This document shows, one piece after another, positions 45,643-56,288 of a DNA stretch of 64,000 nt. The stretch lies in NCBI RefSeq assembly GCF_000143415.4, contig NW_003314314.1, positions 1,051,443 to 1,115,442 on the forward strand. Reading direction: 5' to 3'. Each line of letters starts with the position of its first letter. The first letter of the stretch is position 1. The translations under genes and the position numbers were made by a program. Origin of the DNA: Selaginella moellendorffii (taxonomy: Eukaryota > Streptophyta > Lycopodiopsida > Selaginellales > Selaginellaceae). A model generated the notes under the pieces. The model was not told where the DNA came from and searched no databases. It saw nothing but the letters and a program-made list of their open reading frames with translations.

Positions 45643-47352
45643 AACATGGTGGGCTTACTCATCTTCAACACACTCACGTCAGTGGCCAACTGTGTGCAGA
45701 TCGTCCGCCTTCAAGAGCTCTACCAGAGGTGGGAAACCGACAGCAACGTTGTCGCAGTCATCCTGAAGGTTGAGCTCGAGAGCTTGTCTTGTTCACCACC
45801 GCTAGTCTAAATTTCTTGTGCAGGGCAATGGGAGGGCTTTCTGCGCTGGCGGTGATGTTGCAAGTGTTTGTGAACTTGGTCGTCAGGGTAACCTACGTCT
45901 CCCTCGCTTTCATGACAATCTCATGGTGCTCACTTCTACAGGTCGCCAACACCAGGCCAGTGGATTCTTTTACAAGGAATACGTGCTCAACTATTACCTT
46001 GCGACATTCAAGAAACCGCATGTAAGGAACAACAAGCCTGACGTTGTGGTGAGTGCGCAGCTCGCTTTTTGACAAGTCTGTCATTGTATAGGTGGCCTTT
46101 CTCAACGGGGTCGTCATGGGTGGCGGGAATGGCGTCTCCGTTCATGGCAAGTATCGCGTTGCCACAGAGAAAACTGTAAGTAGCTGTCTGGCACAGACGA
46201 TGGGAGCCACATCTGATCCAGTTTGCAGCTGTTTGCTATGCCGGAGACTGCCCTCGGACTGCATCCCGACGTTGGAGCATCGTATTTTCTGTCTCGTTTG
46301 GATGGGCATTTGGGTGAGTTGTATCCATCGACTTCAAAAGCTTGTTTGATAGAGTTGCCGAGTCAAAGGGGAGTATCTGGGGTTGACGGGCGAGCGTCTT
46401 GATGGAGCTGACATGCTCAACATTGGGCTCGCAACACATTATGTGCCGTCGGAGGTGAGCTTTTTATTTTTCGGTTGTGCTCGCTCTCTAATACCCTGGC
46501 GTTTGTTGCAGCGGCTAGCATCTCTAGAAAGCGAGCTGCGCAGTGTCTCCTCGCCAGAGAGCGTGGAAGAAACACTCGGGAAATTCTCGGGCAGGCCGCC
46601 GGTGCAGGGAAAGAGCTGCTTGCACAGGTTTGCACTTGTCGTCAAGTTCCTAGAGTGATCACTAAATGAGCACGGGTGGTAGGCTGCAGGTGATCAATGC
46701 TTGCTTCTCGGGAGACACGGTGGAAGGCATTCTACATGCATTGGTAGGGGCACAAGGTTTGGTTTTGTGTAACATGAGCTGAAATGCTGCCTGAAGGAAA
46801 GGGAGCGGGGTGACGGCGACGATGAGTGGCTGGACAAGGCCACGAGCAAGCTCAAGGGAGCATCTCCGACGAGCCTCAAGATCACCCTGGCATCGGTATG
46901 TTGTAATCACTGCTCACACACTCACCCAAAGGTTGTCTTGTGCTTCAGATTCGTAGAGGCAGGCAGGAGTCCCTCGCCGAGTGCCTGGCAAGGGAGTACC
47001 GCATGAGCTTCCGTGCGGTGTCGGCAAAGTACTCGGGAGACTTTTACGAGGTGATGCTTCTTGGCATGTCTCCATTGGATTGAGACCGGTTTTGAGATTG
47101 TGCAGGGGTGCCGGGCGATCCTGATAGACAAGGACAACCGGCCGCGGGTAAGCAGTTTGCATGCACGACCAGTAGCCGTGGTTTTGACGGTGTGTGTGTG
47201 TGTGCGTGCAGTGGGATCCCAGCAAGCTCGAGGGCGTGTCGCGCGAGGTGGTGGAGGGCTATTTTGCGGCGCTGGGCGACGGGGAAGGGGAGGAGCTGCA
47301 GCTGCCGGTGGGCGAGCGGGGCACGGGAGCTCGGTCTCGTGCTCGGATTTGA
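45447..47352 (+). CDS. 3-hydroxyisobutyryl-CoA hydrolase-like protein
   Basis: About fourteen very short exons (introns down to about 45 bases). It starts [15 protein letters not shown], a basic leader fit for mitochondria. Crotonase-fold features follow: [32 protein letters not shown] (oxyanion-hole glycines), [40 protein letters not shown] (second oxyanion loop), [20 protein letters not shown] with the catalytic Glu, [20 protein letters not shown], and late exons [35 protein letters not shown]-like and [10 protein letters not shown]. The enzyme releases 3-hydroxyisobutyrate from its CoA ester in valine breakdown. Start chosen for its in-frame splice to exon 2. The stop is 35 bases before the eIF4A TATA box. 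Confidence 0.88.
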
Positions 47353-47386
47353 TGAGAATGGGACGCCACGTAAGACTCCCCGCATG

Positions 47387-47578
47387 TATAAAAAGGAGGC
47401 GTGGGCATGGCTATGGGGGTTTGCCCTATCTTTGTACTTGGGCTCTGCTCAAGTCACCAAATTCGATCTTCGCTTCCAGGAGGTATGTGGAGGCTAGGGT
47501 TTTAGGGCATCCCCAATGCCGCAGTGCTAGGATCCATCAGGGTTTCTATCCTCGCGTCTCTCTTTTCTTTGACTGCAG
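47387..47578 (+). promoter_or_regulatory. eIF4A core promoter and leader intron
   Basis: TATAAAAA at 47387-47394 lies only 35 bases after the hydrolase stop. A donor-like GAG/GTATGT near 47480 and an acceptor TTGACTGCAG ending at 47578 suggest a leader intron of about 100 bases, ending a dozen bases before the ATG. Confidence 0.55.
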
Positions 47579-47590
47579 GTATTGCAGATA

Positions 47591-48985
47591 ATGGCTGGCT
47601 TGGCACCCGAGACCTCTCAATTCGATCCCCGGCAGTATGACCAGAAGATGGAGTTTGCGTAAGCGCGGTGTGCTTTGTTTGCGTGCGCCTGACTCCCTCT
47701 GTGGCACAGGTTGGAAGGAGACGATGTGATATCGAGCTGGGACGAGGTGAACGAGACATTCGACTCCATGGGCTTGCACGAGAATCTGCTGCGAGGGATC
47801 TACGCCTACGGTGAGCCGCCTCGTATCCCCAATGGGCGTGGATGTGACTGTGCTTGCAGGCTTTGAAAAGCCCTCTACCATCCAGCAGAGGGGAATCGTG
47901 CCGTTTTGCAAGGGGATTGACGTGATCCAGCAGGCCCAGTCCGGCACCGGCAAGACGGCCACGTTTTGCTCCGGCATCCTGCAGCAGCTCGACTACAACA
48001 ATGTCGAGTGCCAGGCGCTGGTGCTGGCGCCCACCAGGGAGCTGGCGCAGCAGATCGAGAAGGTGATGCGGGCGCTGGGTGACTACCTGCAGGTGAAGGT
48101 GCACGCCTGCGTCGGCGGCACCGACGTCCGCCAGGACCAGAGAATCCTGCAGGCCGGCGTCCATGTGGTGGTAGGCACTCCTGGTCGCGTCTACGATATG
48201 CTCAGGCGTCGCGCGCTGCGGCCGGACTACATCAAGATGTTTGTCCTGGACGAGGCGGACGAGATGCTGTCCCGCGGTTTCAAGGACCAGGTAAGGTGGA
48301 AGGAAAGCTGGTCTATATAACCACCCTGCCTGTGCCTTGTGTGTCGCAGATTTACGACATCTTCCAGCTCCTTCCCTCCAAGGTCCAGGTGGGCCTCTTC
48401 TCCGCCACAATGCCGCCCGAGGCGCTGGAGATCACCCGCAAGTTCATGAACAAGCCGGTGCGCATTCTCGTCAAGCGAGACGAGCTGACGCTGGAGGGTA
48501 TCAAGCAGTTTTACGTGAACGTGGAACGAGAGGACTGGAAACTGGACACGCTGTGCGACCTGTACGAGACGCTGGCCATCACGCAGAGCGTCATCTTTTG
48601 CAACACCCGGCGCAAGGTGGACTGGCTCACCGACAAGATGAGGAGCCGCGACCACACCGTGTCTGCGACGCACGGCGACATGGACCAGAACACCCGCGAC
48701 ATCATCATGCGCGAGTTCCGGTCGGGCTCGTCCCGCGTGCTCATCACCACCGACTTGCTCGCGCGCGGCATCGACGTCCAGCAGGTGTCGCTGGTGATCA
48801 ACTACGACCTTCCGACGCAGCCGGAGAATTATCTGCATCGAATTGGTCGCAGCGGTCGGTTTGGGCGGAAGGGCGTGGCCATCAACTTTATGGTGAGAGA
48901 GGACGAGAGGATGCTTCATGACATCCAGAAGTTTTACAACACTGTCATTGAGGAGCTGCCAAATAACGTTGCGGACCTCATCTAA
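47591..48985 (+). CDS. EIF4A: Translation initiation factor eIF4A (DEAD-box RNA helicase)
   Basis: Four exons. It starts [20 protein letters not shown]. Helicase motifs appear in order: the Q-motif [12 protein letters not shown], motif I AQSGTGKT, Ia [10 protein letters not shown], Ib [59 protein letters not shown]. It ends [11 protein letters not shown], the conserved eIF4A tail. The Q-motif and length of about 410 residues separate it from the related eIF4A-III. It unwinds leader secondary structure as part of eIF4F. Base composition is GC-rich at third positions, unlike the neighbouring patchwork region. Confidence 0.96.
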
Positions 48986-49114
48986 TGACCAACGCCGTGT
49001 TATGGTTGTGAGAGGGGGGTTTGTAGCAGCATGTTTTGAACCAAGTGATAAGCTTATATACCACAGTAATTTAAAGTCTGCCTTTCTAACATCATCATTG
49101 GAAAGAGGTAGGCG

Positions 49115-50505
49115 ATGGCGGCGTGCGCGTGGTGGGCGGCGCCAGCGTACCACGCCCTCGCCGCTGGCGCGTCCGGTGGGAGGCACCGGAGGAGCCGCCT
49201 CGACATTGTGGAAGCAAAGGCCAGGCAGACATCATGGCGGCCGGGCGACTTCTGGGATTACGTGGCCTCCCTCAACAAGGGCAAGCGCCTGGACGAGGCA
49301 CTGCAGGTTGGTTGGTCTCTGTTTGCGCGAGCTCCCCTTGTGACGCTGGGTGTGTCAAGGCATTTGAGTGGTGGAAGCAGCAGCCAGGATACCGGGCGCG
49401 GGAGGAGCACTTTGTGCGCTTCATGGTGATGGCCAGCAAGGCGGGGCAGCCACATGCGGCACAGGGCGTGTTCGACGGCATGGAGGCGATGCAGGTGAGG
49501 CCATCCGTGGTGGGCTTCAGTGCTTTGGCGCAGAGCTACGCCGAGAGCGGCGACGTGGAGGGCGCCCAGTCGGCCATGAGGCGGATGCTGGATACAGGCA
49601 TCCAGCCCAACGTGGTCACCTACGGTGGCCTCATCCGTGCCTATGGCAAGAGGGGCCTGTTTGACGACATGGCCAAGGTGGTGAACACCATGAAGACGGT
49701 GCGGTGTGAGCCTGACTTCTTCGTGTACAAGAACGTCATCGAGGCGTACGCGAGCGGCGGCCTGGTGGGGCGCATGGACAAGGCATTCAAGGCCATGCGA
49801 GCAGACGGCTGGATTCCAGACTCGGACATTCTCAACCTGCTTGCGCAAGGCTACGCGTCCATGGGAATGATCAAGGAGATGGAAGGCGCCCAGGGCGAGC
49901 TGAGGCGGATCAAGGGGTGGCCACGGGAGGAGAGTGTGCGCGCCTGTGCACTGGCTTACATCCGCCACGACCAGTTCTACCAGATGGAAGGCTTCGTCAA
50001 GTCCCTGGGCATGAAGAGGATCGGTGGCAACTTACTGTGGAACTTGCTGCTGCTCGCGCATGCCGCAAACTTCTCCATGAAGAGCCTCCAGAGGGAGGCG
50101 GTCAACATGTGGTCGGCGAGGTGCGCGCCCGACGTCACCACCTTCAACATCCGGGCGCTGGCGCTGTCGCGGATGCAAATGCTTTGGGACCTTCACGTGC
50201 TGGTGCAGCACATGAGGGCCGAGTCGGTGCGGCCCGACCTGGTCACCTACGGCGCGCTGGTGGACGCCTACGCCATCGCCCGCTTGCTGCCCAGGCTCCC
50301 CGAGCAGCTGGACGAGCTGGACATGGCCGACACCATCCCGGACGTGCGGACCGATCCGCTCGTGTTCCAGGCCTTTGGGCGCGGCCGCTTCCATGCATTC
50401 TGCGACGCCTACGTCCGCTCCAGCTCCACGACGCTTGTCAACTACTCCACCCTCACCACCGCCTACCTTGACGCCCGTCGGACAAGTGGCACCTCCCCAG
50501 TTTAA
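49115..50505 (+). CDS. P-class pentatricopeptide repeat protein
   Basis: Two exons, 49115-49306 and 49360-50505, split by a 53-base intron and joined as EALQ-AFEWWKQQPG. About 445 residues. The N-terminus is Ala/Arg-rich and suited to organelle targeting. Helical 35-residue repeats begin near residue 85: VRPSVVGFSALAQSYAESGD, IQPNVVTYGGLIRAYGKRGL, CEPDFFVYKNVIEAYASGGL, then looser repeats and VRPDLVTYGALVDAYAIARL. No E, DYW or SMR domain is present. P-class PPR proteins bind specific organellar RNAs and affect their stability, splicing or translation. The last repeat ends TLTTAYLDARR, then a short tail. Target RNA unknown. Confidence 0.88.
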
Positions 50506-50567
50506 AGTGGTTTTTCAAGGGCAGGGCGAGAGGGAGCGGCCTGTTTGCTGCGCGGCACACTCGGCTC

Positions 50568-51286
50568 ATGGAACCCACGGCTGCCCAAGGCACCACCTTG
50601 GTGGATTTGCTGCGCGAGGCGGCTGCGGAGGTGATTGATGGCGATGCCAAGCAGGAGCGGTCCGTGGTGCGCAGGACGAGGGAGGCCTTCACCCGCAGGG
50701 CACCCCGGTTCAGGCTTGCTGCCAGGTCTGCTTCAGCTGATATCATGCGGTGGATGCACCGGGGAGGACCATGGCGAGCGTTTCTCGTCAGCACCGTAAG
50801 CTATATAGCGTGTTACTCCCTCCTCCCCGACATTCTTCGCTGTTTCTTGGGTGTTGCAGCTTGGCATCGTGGTGTTTGTTTCTCTGGCAGCGCTCGCTAC
50901 GTTCATCCTGTTTCTTGTCACTGCCACAGCCAACGCTGTCGCCATAGGATTCCTGATGTCCGTCACTGGAATAGGAGCTTTCGTGGCGCTCTTCTTCATG
51001 ATGCTCACGGCCGTCTACATCGGTGCACTTGTAACAGCTGCCGTGGCAATCTCCTGCATTGCTCTCTGCACAATCGGTGCAGCCATCCTAGTTACAGGTG
51101 AGGCAGTCCTTGTCACAAAGCAACTAAATGCACTGTCTTGCAGCTTGGATCTTGTTCTGGTGGTGCTTGTGGCAAGGAGCGAAAAAAGCGACTGACTTTG
51201 TGCGAGGATCATTAGCTTTGACAGGTTCGGCCCTTTCGGCAGTTTCAGCAGCGGGACCAACTCAGGTTATTGCAGTGGAGAAGTGA
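50568..51286 (+). CDS. Small protein with long hydrophobic hairpin (oleosin/promethin-like layout)
   Basis: Three exons starting MEPTAAQGTTLVDLLREAAA. A basic, helical N-terminal region (about 75 residues) is followed by roughly 80 residues that are almost entirely hydrophobic, rich in Ala, Val, Thr and Gly (LGIVVFVSLAALATFILF through ALCTIGAAILVTG), then WILFWWCLWQGAKKATDF and a short amphipathic tail ending VIAVEK. Two or three hydrophobic hairpins without charged residues are seen in oleosins, promethin/LDAF1-type and reticulon-like proteins of ER and lipid droplets. There is no proline knot, so it is not a classic oleosin. The family is not recognised with confidence. Its stop lies 33 bases from the stop of the convergent uL24 gene. 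Confidence 0.7.
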
Positions 51287-51319
51287 CTTTGGTGTTTCGT
51301 GAAAAACAGCTATGGCTCT

Positions 51320-52229
51320 TCATGATGCCTGCTCCTTCTGTTTCTGCTGAGCAGCAATAGCAGCTATCACTTCCTGCTTCTCCTTGAGCCTGGCAGCCCG
51401 TTGCTCTCGTTTTGACGGAGTGTAGGGCAGCCTGTTGGGAGCCTGGTTGAGGTTCCTGTAGTAGTCATAAGCTCGAGGCCCTCTGGCTTCGCTGGGTGGG
51501 AAGCGTGGTAGCACTGGATACACTGGCTCGTACATCCAGAAGAAGTTGCGGGACGGATGGATGCCCAGGCCTATGGCAGGATCGTAGGTCCTCTCCAACA
51601 CGTCGTCCTTGAGTGTATTCTTGGGGCCACCTGCGGGGCAAGGTAATGAACATGAAACGAGCAAGAACACAAGAACAGAGCCTTTACCATCCAGACGAAC
51701 TTTTTTGAACGCTAGGCAGGCAGGCCTGGGTATGGCGCTCCCTGTCGCAAGCGTGCCAACGGATATCCTCACTTTGCTCCCGTCCTGCAGGAAGCCACAC
51801 TTGCTTCTCACTCGACCCCTGCAAACAAAGAGCGTCAAACGAGAAGTGAGTGAGATAGCCAACTGCACCCGCTAACTGGATCCACAAGCATGACGTTGGA
51901 AACGTGGATCGGAGACTCCTTGGTCACAACGCCGGTCAGATTGTCTACGGTGCGCTTGACATGCCGCTTCACCTGGATCCAGCCAAAGGATGAGCGCAAG
52001 TGTGTAGGCCTACTTACCAGATTCCTGCCCTCCACAATCACTTTGTTTCTCTTCCGGAAAACCTCCTTAACCGTCCCAGTCAGGCCTTTATCATTTCCAG
52101 TGATGATCTTCACCTGAAATGCAGGGAGGAGGGGTAAGAAAACGCGCGCGGCCTCGACTCTACCTTGTCGCCTCGCAAAATCTTCCATCTGTTGAATGTG
52201 ACGATCGGGCGCTTGAAGCCCACTGCCAT
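51320..52229 (-). CDS. Organellar (probably mitochondrial) ribosomal protein uL24
   Basis: Five exons. It starts MAVGFKRPIVTFNRWKILRGDK and continues with the KOW motif: VKIITGNDKGLTGTVKEVFR, KRNKVIVEGRNLV, then KRHVKRTV, ESPIHVSNVMLVDPVSG, and GRVRSKCGFLQDGSKVRISV. The C-terminal extension has DPAIGLGIHPSRNFFWMYEP and a basic coiled end KREQRAARLKEKQE. A first-strand peptide lacking a long transit sequence, together with the long C-terminal extension, fits the mitochondrial rather than plastid form. The protein starts assembly of the large subunit. Stop 51320-51322. Confidence 0.87.
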
Positions 52230-55200
52230 GCCTTCGCTAGGGCACTTTTAGGGCATTTTTATCAAAAAAAAAAAACAAAGGCATACGTTTCCAGTGAGCC
52301 GGATGCATCACCGTCTCGCTCTGGCACGACCTTAATGGATCGTTGACGGGCTCGTACCTAATGAGCATCATAGTTCGTTCATCGTCAAACAAGCGAGATC
52401 GTGTCCGACGCCGAATTCTCGTGTCTGGCTCATTACGCATATCGCCCGAGCCACCTTCCACTACAGTGCAGTCTCTCTTCCGGATGGCGCCTTTCCTTGC
52501 TCGTCAAATTTCACCTACATTAGATTGAGAAGATTGGGAAAGCTTTCCTTGGTGGCCAAGCTACATACTTTGTCCGACTTACAGTGCATGTAAAAGTAAA
52601 GAACAAGGAACCCCCCGGACTCTCACACACGAAAATATGGTTTTTTCCTTTTAAAACGGTTGCAGACCCTAATTCTAAAAATGGGTCTCATATTTAATTA
52701 CATATTCATCCACACCACTTTTGGCATGAAAACTCTTTGTCACATCTAGTACTAGCTTTCCCTTAGTCCACAGCTGACAAACTGCCCTGCACATGAAAAA
52801 CCACATAAAGTTCAAGCCCAGACTTACATCTAGAAGGTAGCAATAGGCAATATTCTGACTCTGGCTCTTACTGCTCGAAGCAGACTGTTATTGCTGTGTT
52901 GTTTTAGCATTTGCGTTGCTCGCAACCTCTAGAGCTGGCATAAGCTACAGACTGAAACACCATATCTTCTGCAGCTGCCCAAGCAAGCGCTGGGAGTGAA
53001 TTCTATACCAAAAAACACTTACTTTCGTCATCTTTATGTTTTGCTTGGCATCCAGATCTCAAGTAATGTGTCATCTAAGGCCTCGCCAAGCTCTTGTGGC
53101 ACAAAAAATCCACGAGAGGCCCAGTGCCATCAATCGGCATGCTTGATGGCGCCCAAGAACCCTAAATAATAGAGCATTAGAATATTCATAAGAATATCCA
53201 TTAGATTACATTGTAAGCATTAAAATATTCATTAAAAGAAGCCAGGATTAGCTTGGCACCGAAAATGAGGAGCTGGGCTGGGTCAAACCTATCATTTCTG
53301 AGTGTGTTTGAGCTAGAGACATGTATGCCACCTGTTGAGTTTCAAATGCTTGCTTAATATTAACCTGATGAAAGGGACCATATTCAAACCATTGCGAGTT
53401 TTTGGTTTGTCATAGTAATTGAAAGATTTCGTAGCTGGATGCTCCTGTAAAAATCCTAGAAGGGGGATTTTAACTTGTCAAGGAAACATTTGCGTATTTG
53501 AATACCTCTAATTGAGATAAATAAAAATGAGATTAAGCATAGATGAGATAGATGTAACTCTCATCCACTACCTTGAACTAAAAGGGATTTGATGCAGATT
53601 GAAATTATTCCTGGAATTTGGTTATAGAACTTATTGTACCATATGGAAAAGGTATGTAGCACTTGGGGGGGGGGGGGGGGGGGGGTGTATGCACCTTTAA
53701 TTGGTGGAGGAATAAGGCTTGTATGACCACAAATAGCAAGTTGTTGAGAGTAAATTCCTTAGTGTCTAGTATAATCCAAAACTTTTCGAAGGTGAGATTT
53801 TGGAATACAATGGCCCAGATTAAATCTAAGTTTTCAAAATAGTAATAATAGTATACAACATTTTAGCCATACACTTGAACTACATATCATGCCCTTCTCT
53901 ATAAGCCATAAATTTACTAGAAAGTCCAAATTCAAGAATTTACATTTTCTTGAAAGGACAAAAGGTAATTAAGGTTCTTTTGTCGAAAGGTTAAGATTAA
54001 TGGATTTTGTTGATGGGCTAAGATCTAGAGGAACATCAAGAGGAGACATTGATAAATTTGTAGACAGTACAATTTATTATAATCCCTTTTTACAAAATGC
54101 TTTAGTCACTGTATATACATAATTTTTGGAGGATTGATTTGCAACACTTTATCCCAAGCTAATGATATGTAGTTTTTCCAAGAGATGCCTTGCTCAATGA
54201 AATGGACCATAACAGTCATTTATTGTGTATTTTATAGATAATGACAAACATTGTAGCAGCATTGTTATATTATTTATAAGTGGCCCAAGTGTTTAGAATT
54301 CTTGTCAAATACTAATCCCAAGACCTAGCATCAATAGTTATAGCAAAGAGAAGCTCAACTCTATTGATAATATAAAATCATAACCATATAAAAGTTTAAT
54401 GTAAACCTCTGAATTTAGACTTTTCAAAAGGTCACCTATCCTAGTACTATTTAGATCTATAGTAAGTTTAACTTTATATATTTCAAGACCCTTAACTAAT
54501 TAGAAAAAGGGGTGCTCTTCTATTTATATGTTATTTCCCTATATATTTGAACTCTAATAGAATACCTTTCAAGTTCTTCTCTTTGGTTACATACATTTAC
54601 ATGGTGAAATACTAATGAAACTCTACACCTTTGTAAGATACACATACTAAAGAGATATTAAATAACCATTATAATCTGAAGAGCTACACCACATTATGTG
54701 TGTTAGAGTGTGAGGTTAAGAGTAAAATACTCCTTGAATACCTTGAGATCCTTATATAAAAACTTGTAGAGCAAATAAGAGATAATATAGGGAAGCATTT
54801 GTGTCGCGAATATGATTGTAGGTATTGAAAATTATTTGTTAGCTAGTCTTTTCGGTTATTCTTTTTTTACTGCCACGATGGCAGAAAGTCAGTATTGTTA
54901 GACCCTTTATCACTACACCCAAGTTAGTTGAGAAATTGGTTATCATATATATACTTATGCCAGATAAATATAAGGTAGGAACTCCTATGTGTTTCTTGCT
55001 AAGCATACTCGGCCTGGTAGGAGAAACTCATATGTTGGCTTGCACTTGTTAGTATTGGGAACCTCTGTAATATTAAGTTTTGTCCCTTAATATTTGCTAA
55101 ATGATAGCTTACTGTGTCTGTTAAACATCTTTACTATCATACACTTTATGTTAGTTCCATTTGATCCTAATTACTATTTATGGAAAGTGTTTAGATTTGT

Positions 55201-55300
55201 TAGTTTAGTATATTTACAGAATGTAGAGATTGTCTTGAACACAATGGTGTTTGTCCCATATCTAAATTCATAATCTAGTGTCATTCCATATTTAATAAGT
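52230..55300. other. AT-rich gene-free interval
   Basis: About 3 kb without any supported gene. Base composition changes at about 52550 from GC-balanced gene DNA to strongly AT-rich DNA. No open frame longer than about 75 codons with protein-like content is present. It includes a G-homopolymer at 53665-53685. It is probably decayed transposon DNA, but I see no diagnostic motif. Confidence 0.55.
53665..53685. repeat. Homopolymer G tract (21 bases)
   Basis: Uninterrupted run of 21 G in an otherwise AT-rich region. Confidence 0.95.
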
Positions 55301-55689
55301 TTCAAGTTAATCCTAGAGGGGTTGTAGGGGTTGTAGGGGGTTCCAAATGTATAATAGCGATAGTGGGTAGGTTGGGCATGGACGATCAACCTGAGGCATA
55401 GTCTAGGTCCTGCTTGCGTGCTTGTTTTTTTTTTTGTGTTTGGCTTTGGTCTAAGCTCAAATTCCACACCATGCTAGTGTGAGACAGAAATCCCAGAGCC
55501 CTAAACGTGGAAGAAGCCAAACAAGACTAAAAAATCCAACTTCAAAAGGTGAGAGTGGGAGTAGAACTCTCAACGAAGTGCTTGAGGAACAAACATGAAA
55601 CACGCAATAAGTGAGTTTCTAGAAAAAGGGACACAAGAGGATCAACACATGACACGTAGAAGTGTTGAGATGGAGTCCAAGATGTACCT

Positions 55690-55990
55690 GAGATCGAGTC
55701 TGAGATGGACCCAAGATGGAATCTGAGATGGACCAGAGATGGAGTCCGAGATGAATCCGAGGTGGAGTCTGAGATGAAATCTGAGATGGAGTCCAAGATA
55801 GAGTTCGAGATGGAGTCCGAGATGGAGTCCGAGATAGAGTTCGAGATAGAGTTCGAGGTAGACCCAAGGTGGAGTCTGAGATGGAGTCCGAGATGGAATC
55901 TGAGATGGAGTCTGAGATGGAGTCCCAGATGGAATCTGAGATGGACCCGAAATGTAGTCCAAGATGAAACTGAGATCGAGACCAAGACCT
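55690..55990. repeat. GA-rich minisatellite, plus orientation
   Basis: About 300 bases of imperfect units built on GAGATGGAGTCC with variants GAGATAGAGTTC and GAGGTAGACCCA. It is followed by GAGTTTGAGTTTGAG and the segment AATACTAATACAGGC that is shared, inverted, with 59.4-59.5 kb. The repeat keeps all frames partly open, so the long ORFs here are not genes. Confidence 0.9.
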
Positions 55991-56110
55991 AGACCGAGTT
56001 TGAGTTTGAGTTTGAGTTCAAGTCTGAATCTGAATACTAATACAGGCTGTTAGGTGAAAGCCTAAAGCGATCGCCCGGGGGTGCTATAGAGGGTTCCAAA
56101 AGTATAGTAG
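55985..56110 (+). repeat. Element-end segment, plus copy (inverted pair at 59405-59515)
   Basis: AATACTAATAC, then GGTGAAAGCC(T/C)AAAGCG, then GGGTTCCAAAAGTATAGTAGG are shared in order with the reverse complement of 59405-59515. A diverged copy of the last motif also occurs at about 55335. These are probably ends or untranslated regions of the same retroelement family in opposite orientation. Confidence 0.7.
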
Positions 56111-56288
56111 GGAGAGTGTGGGGGTTGGACCTCAGTGGAGCTAGTTTGGCTAGAAAAGGCTAGTGTGACCCAAGATGATTATGCCCACATGTTGGGTGAT
56201 GATATATCCACTAAGGAGTCCAAAGCTAGAGTGAATACAGACTAACAAACGGGGTAGCTTAGTGAAGTGTTCAAGAGCTGGCTTTAAT

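Noticed and set aside
47502-49186. Two long minus-strand open frames
   Set aside because: Antisense to eIF4A, again due to GC-rich codons; no motif.
55619-55992. Overlapping open frames with ISDSISD or EMESE repeats
   Set aside because: They arise from a 12-base minisatellite that avoids stops in several frames on both strands.
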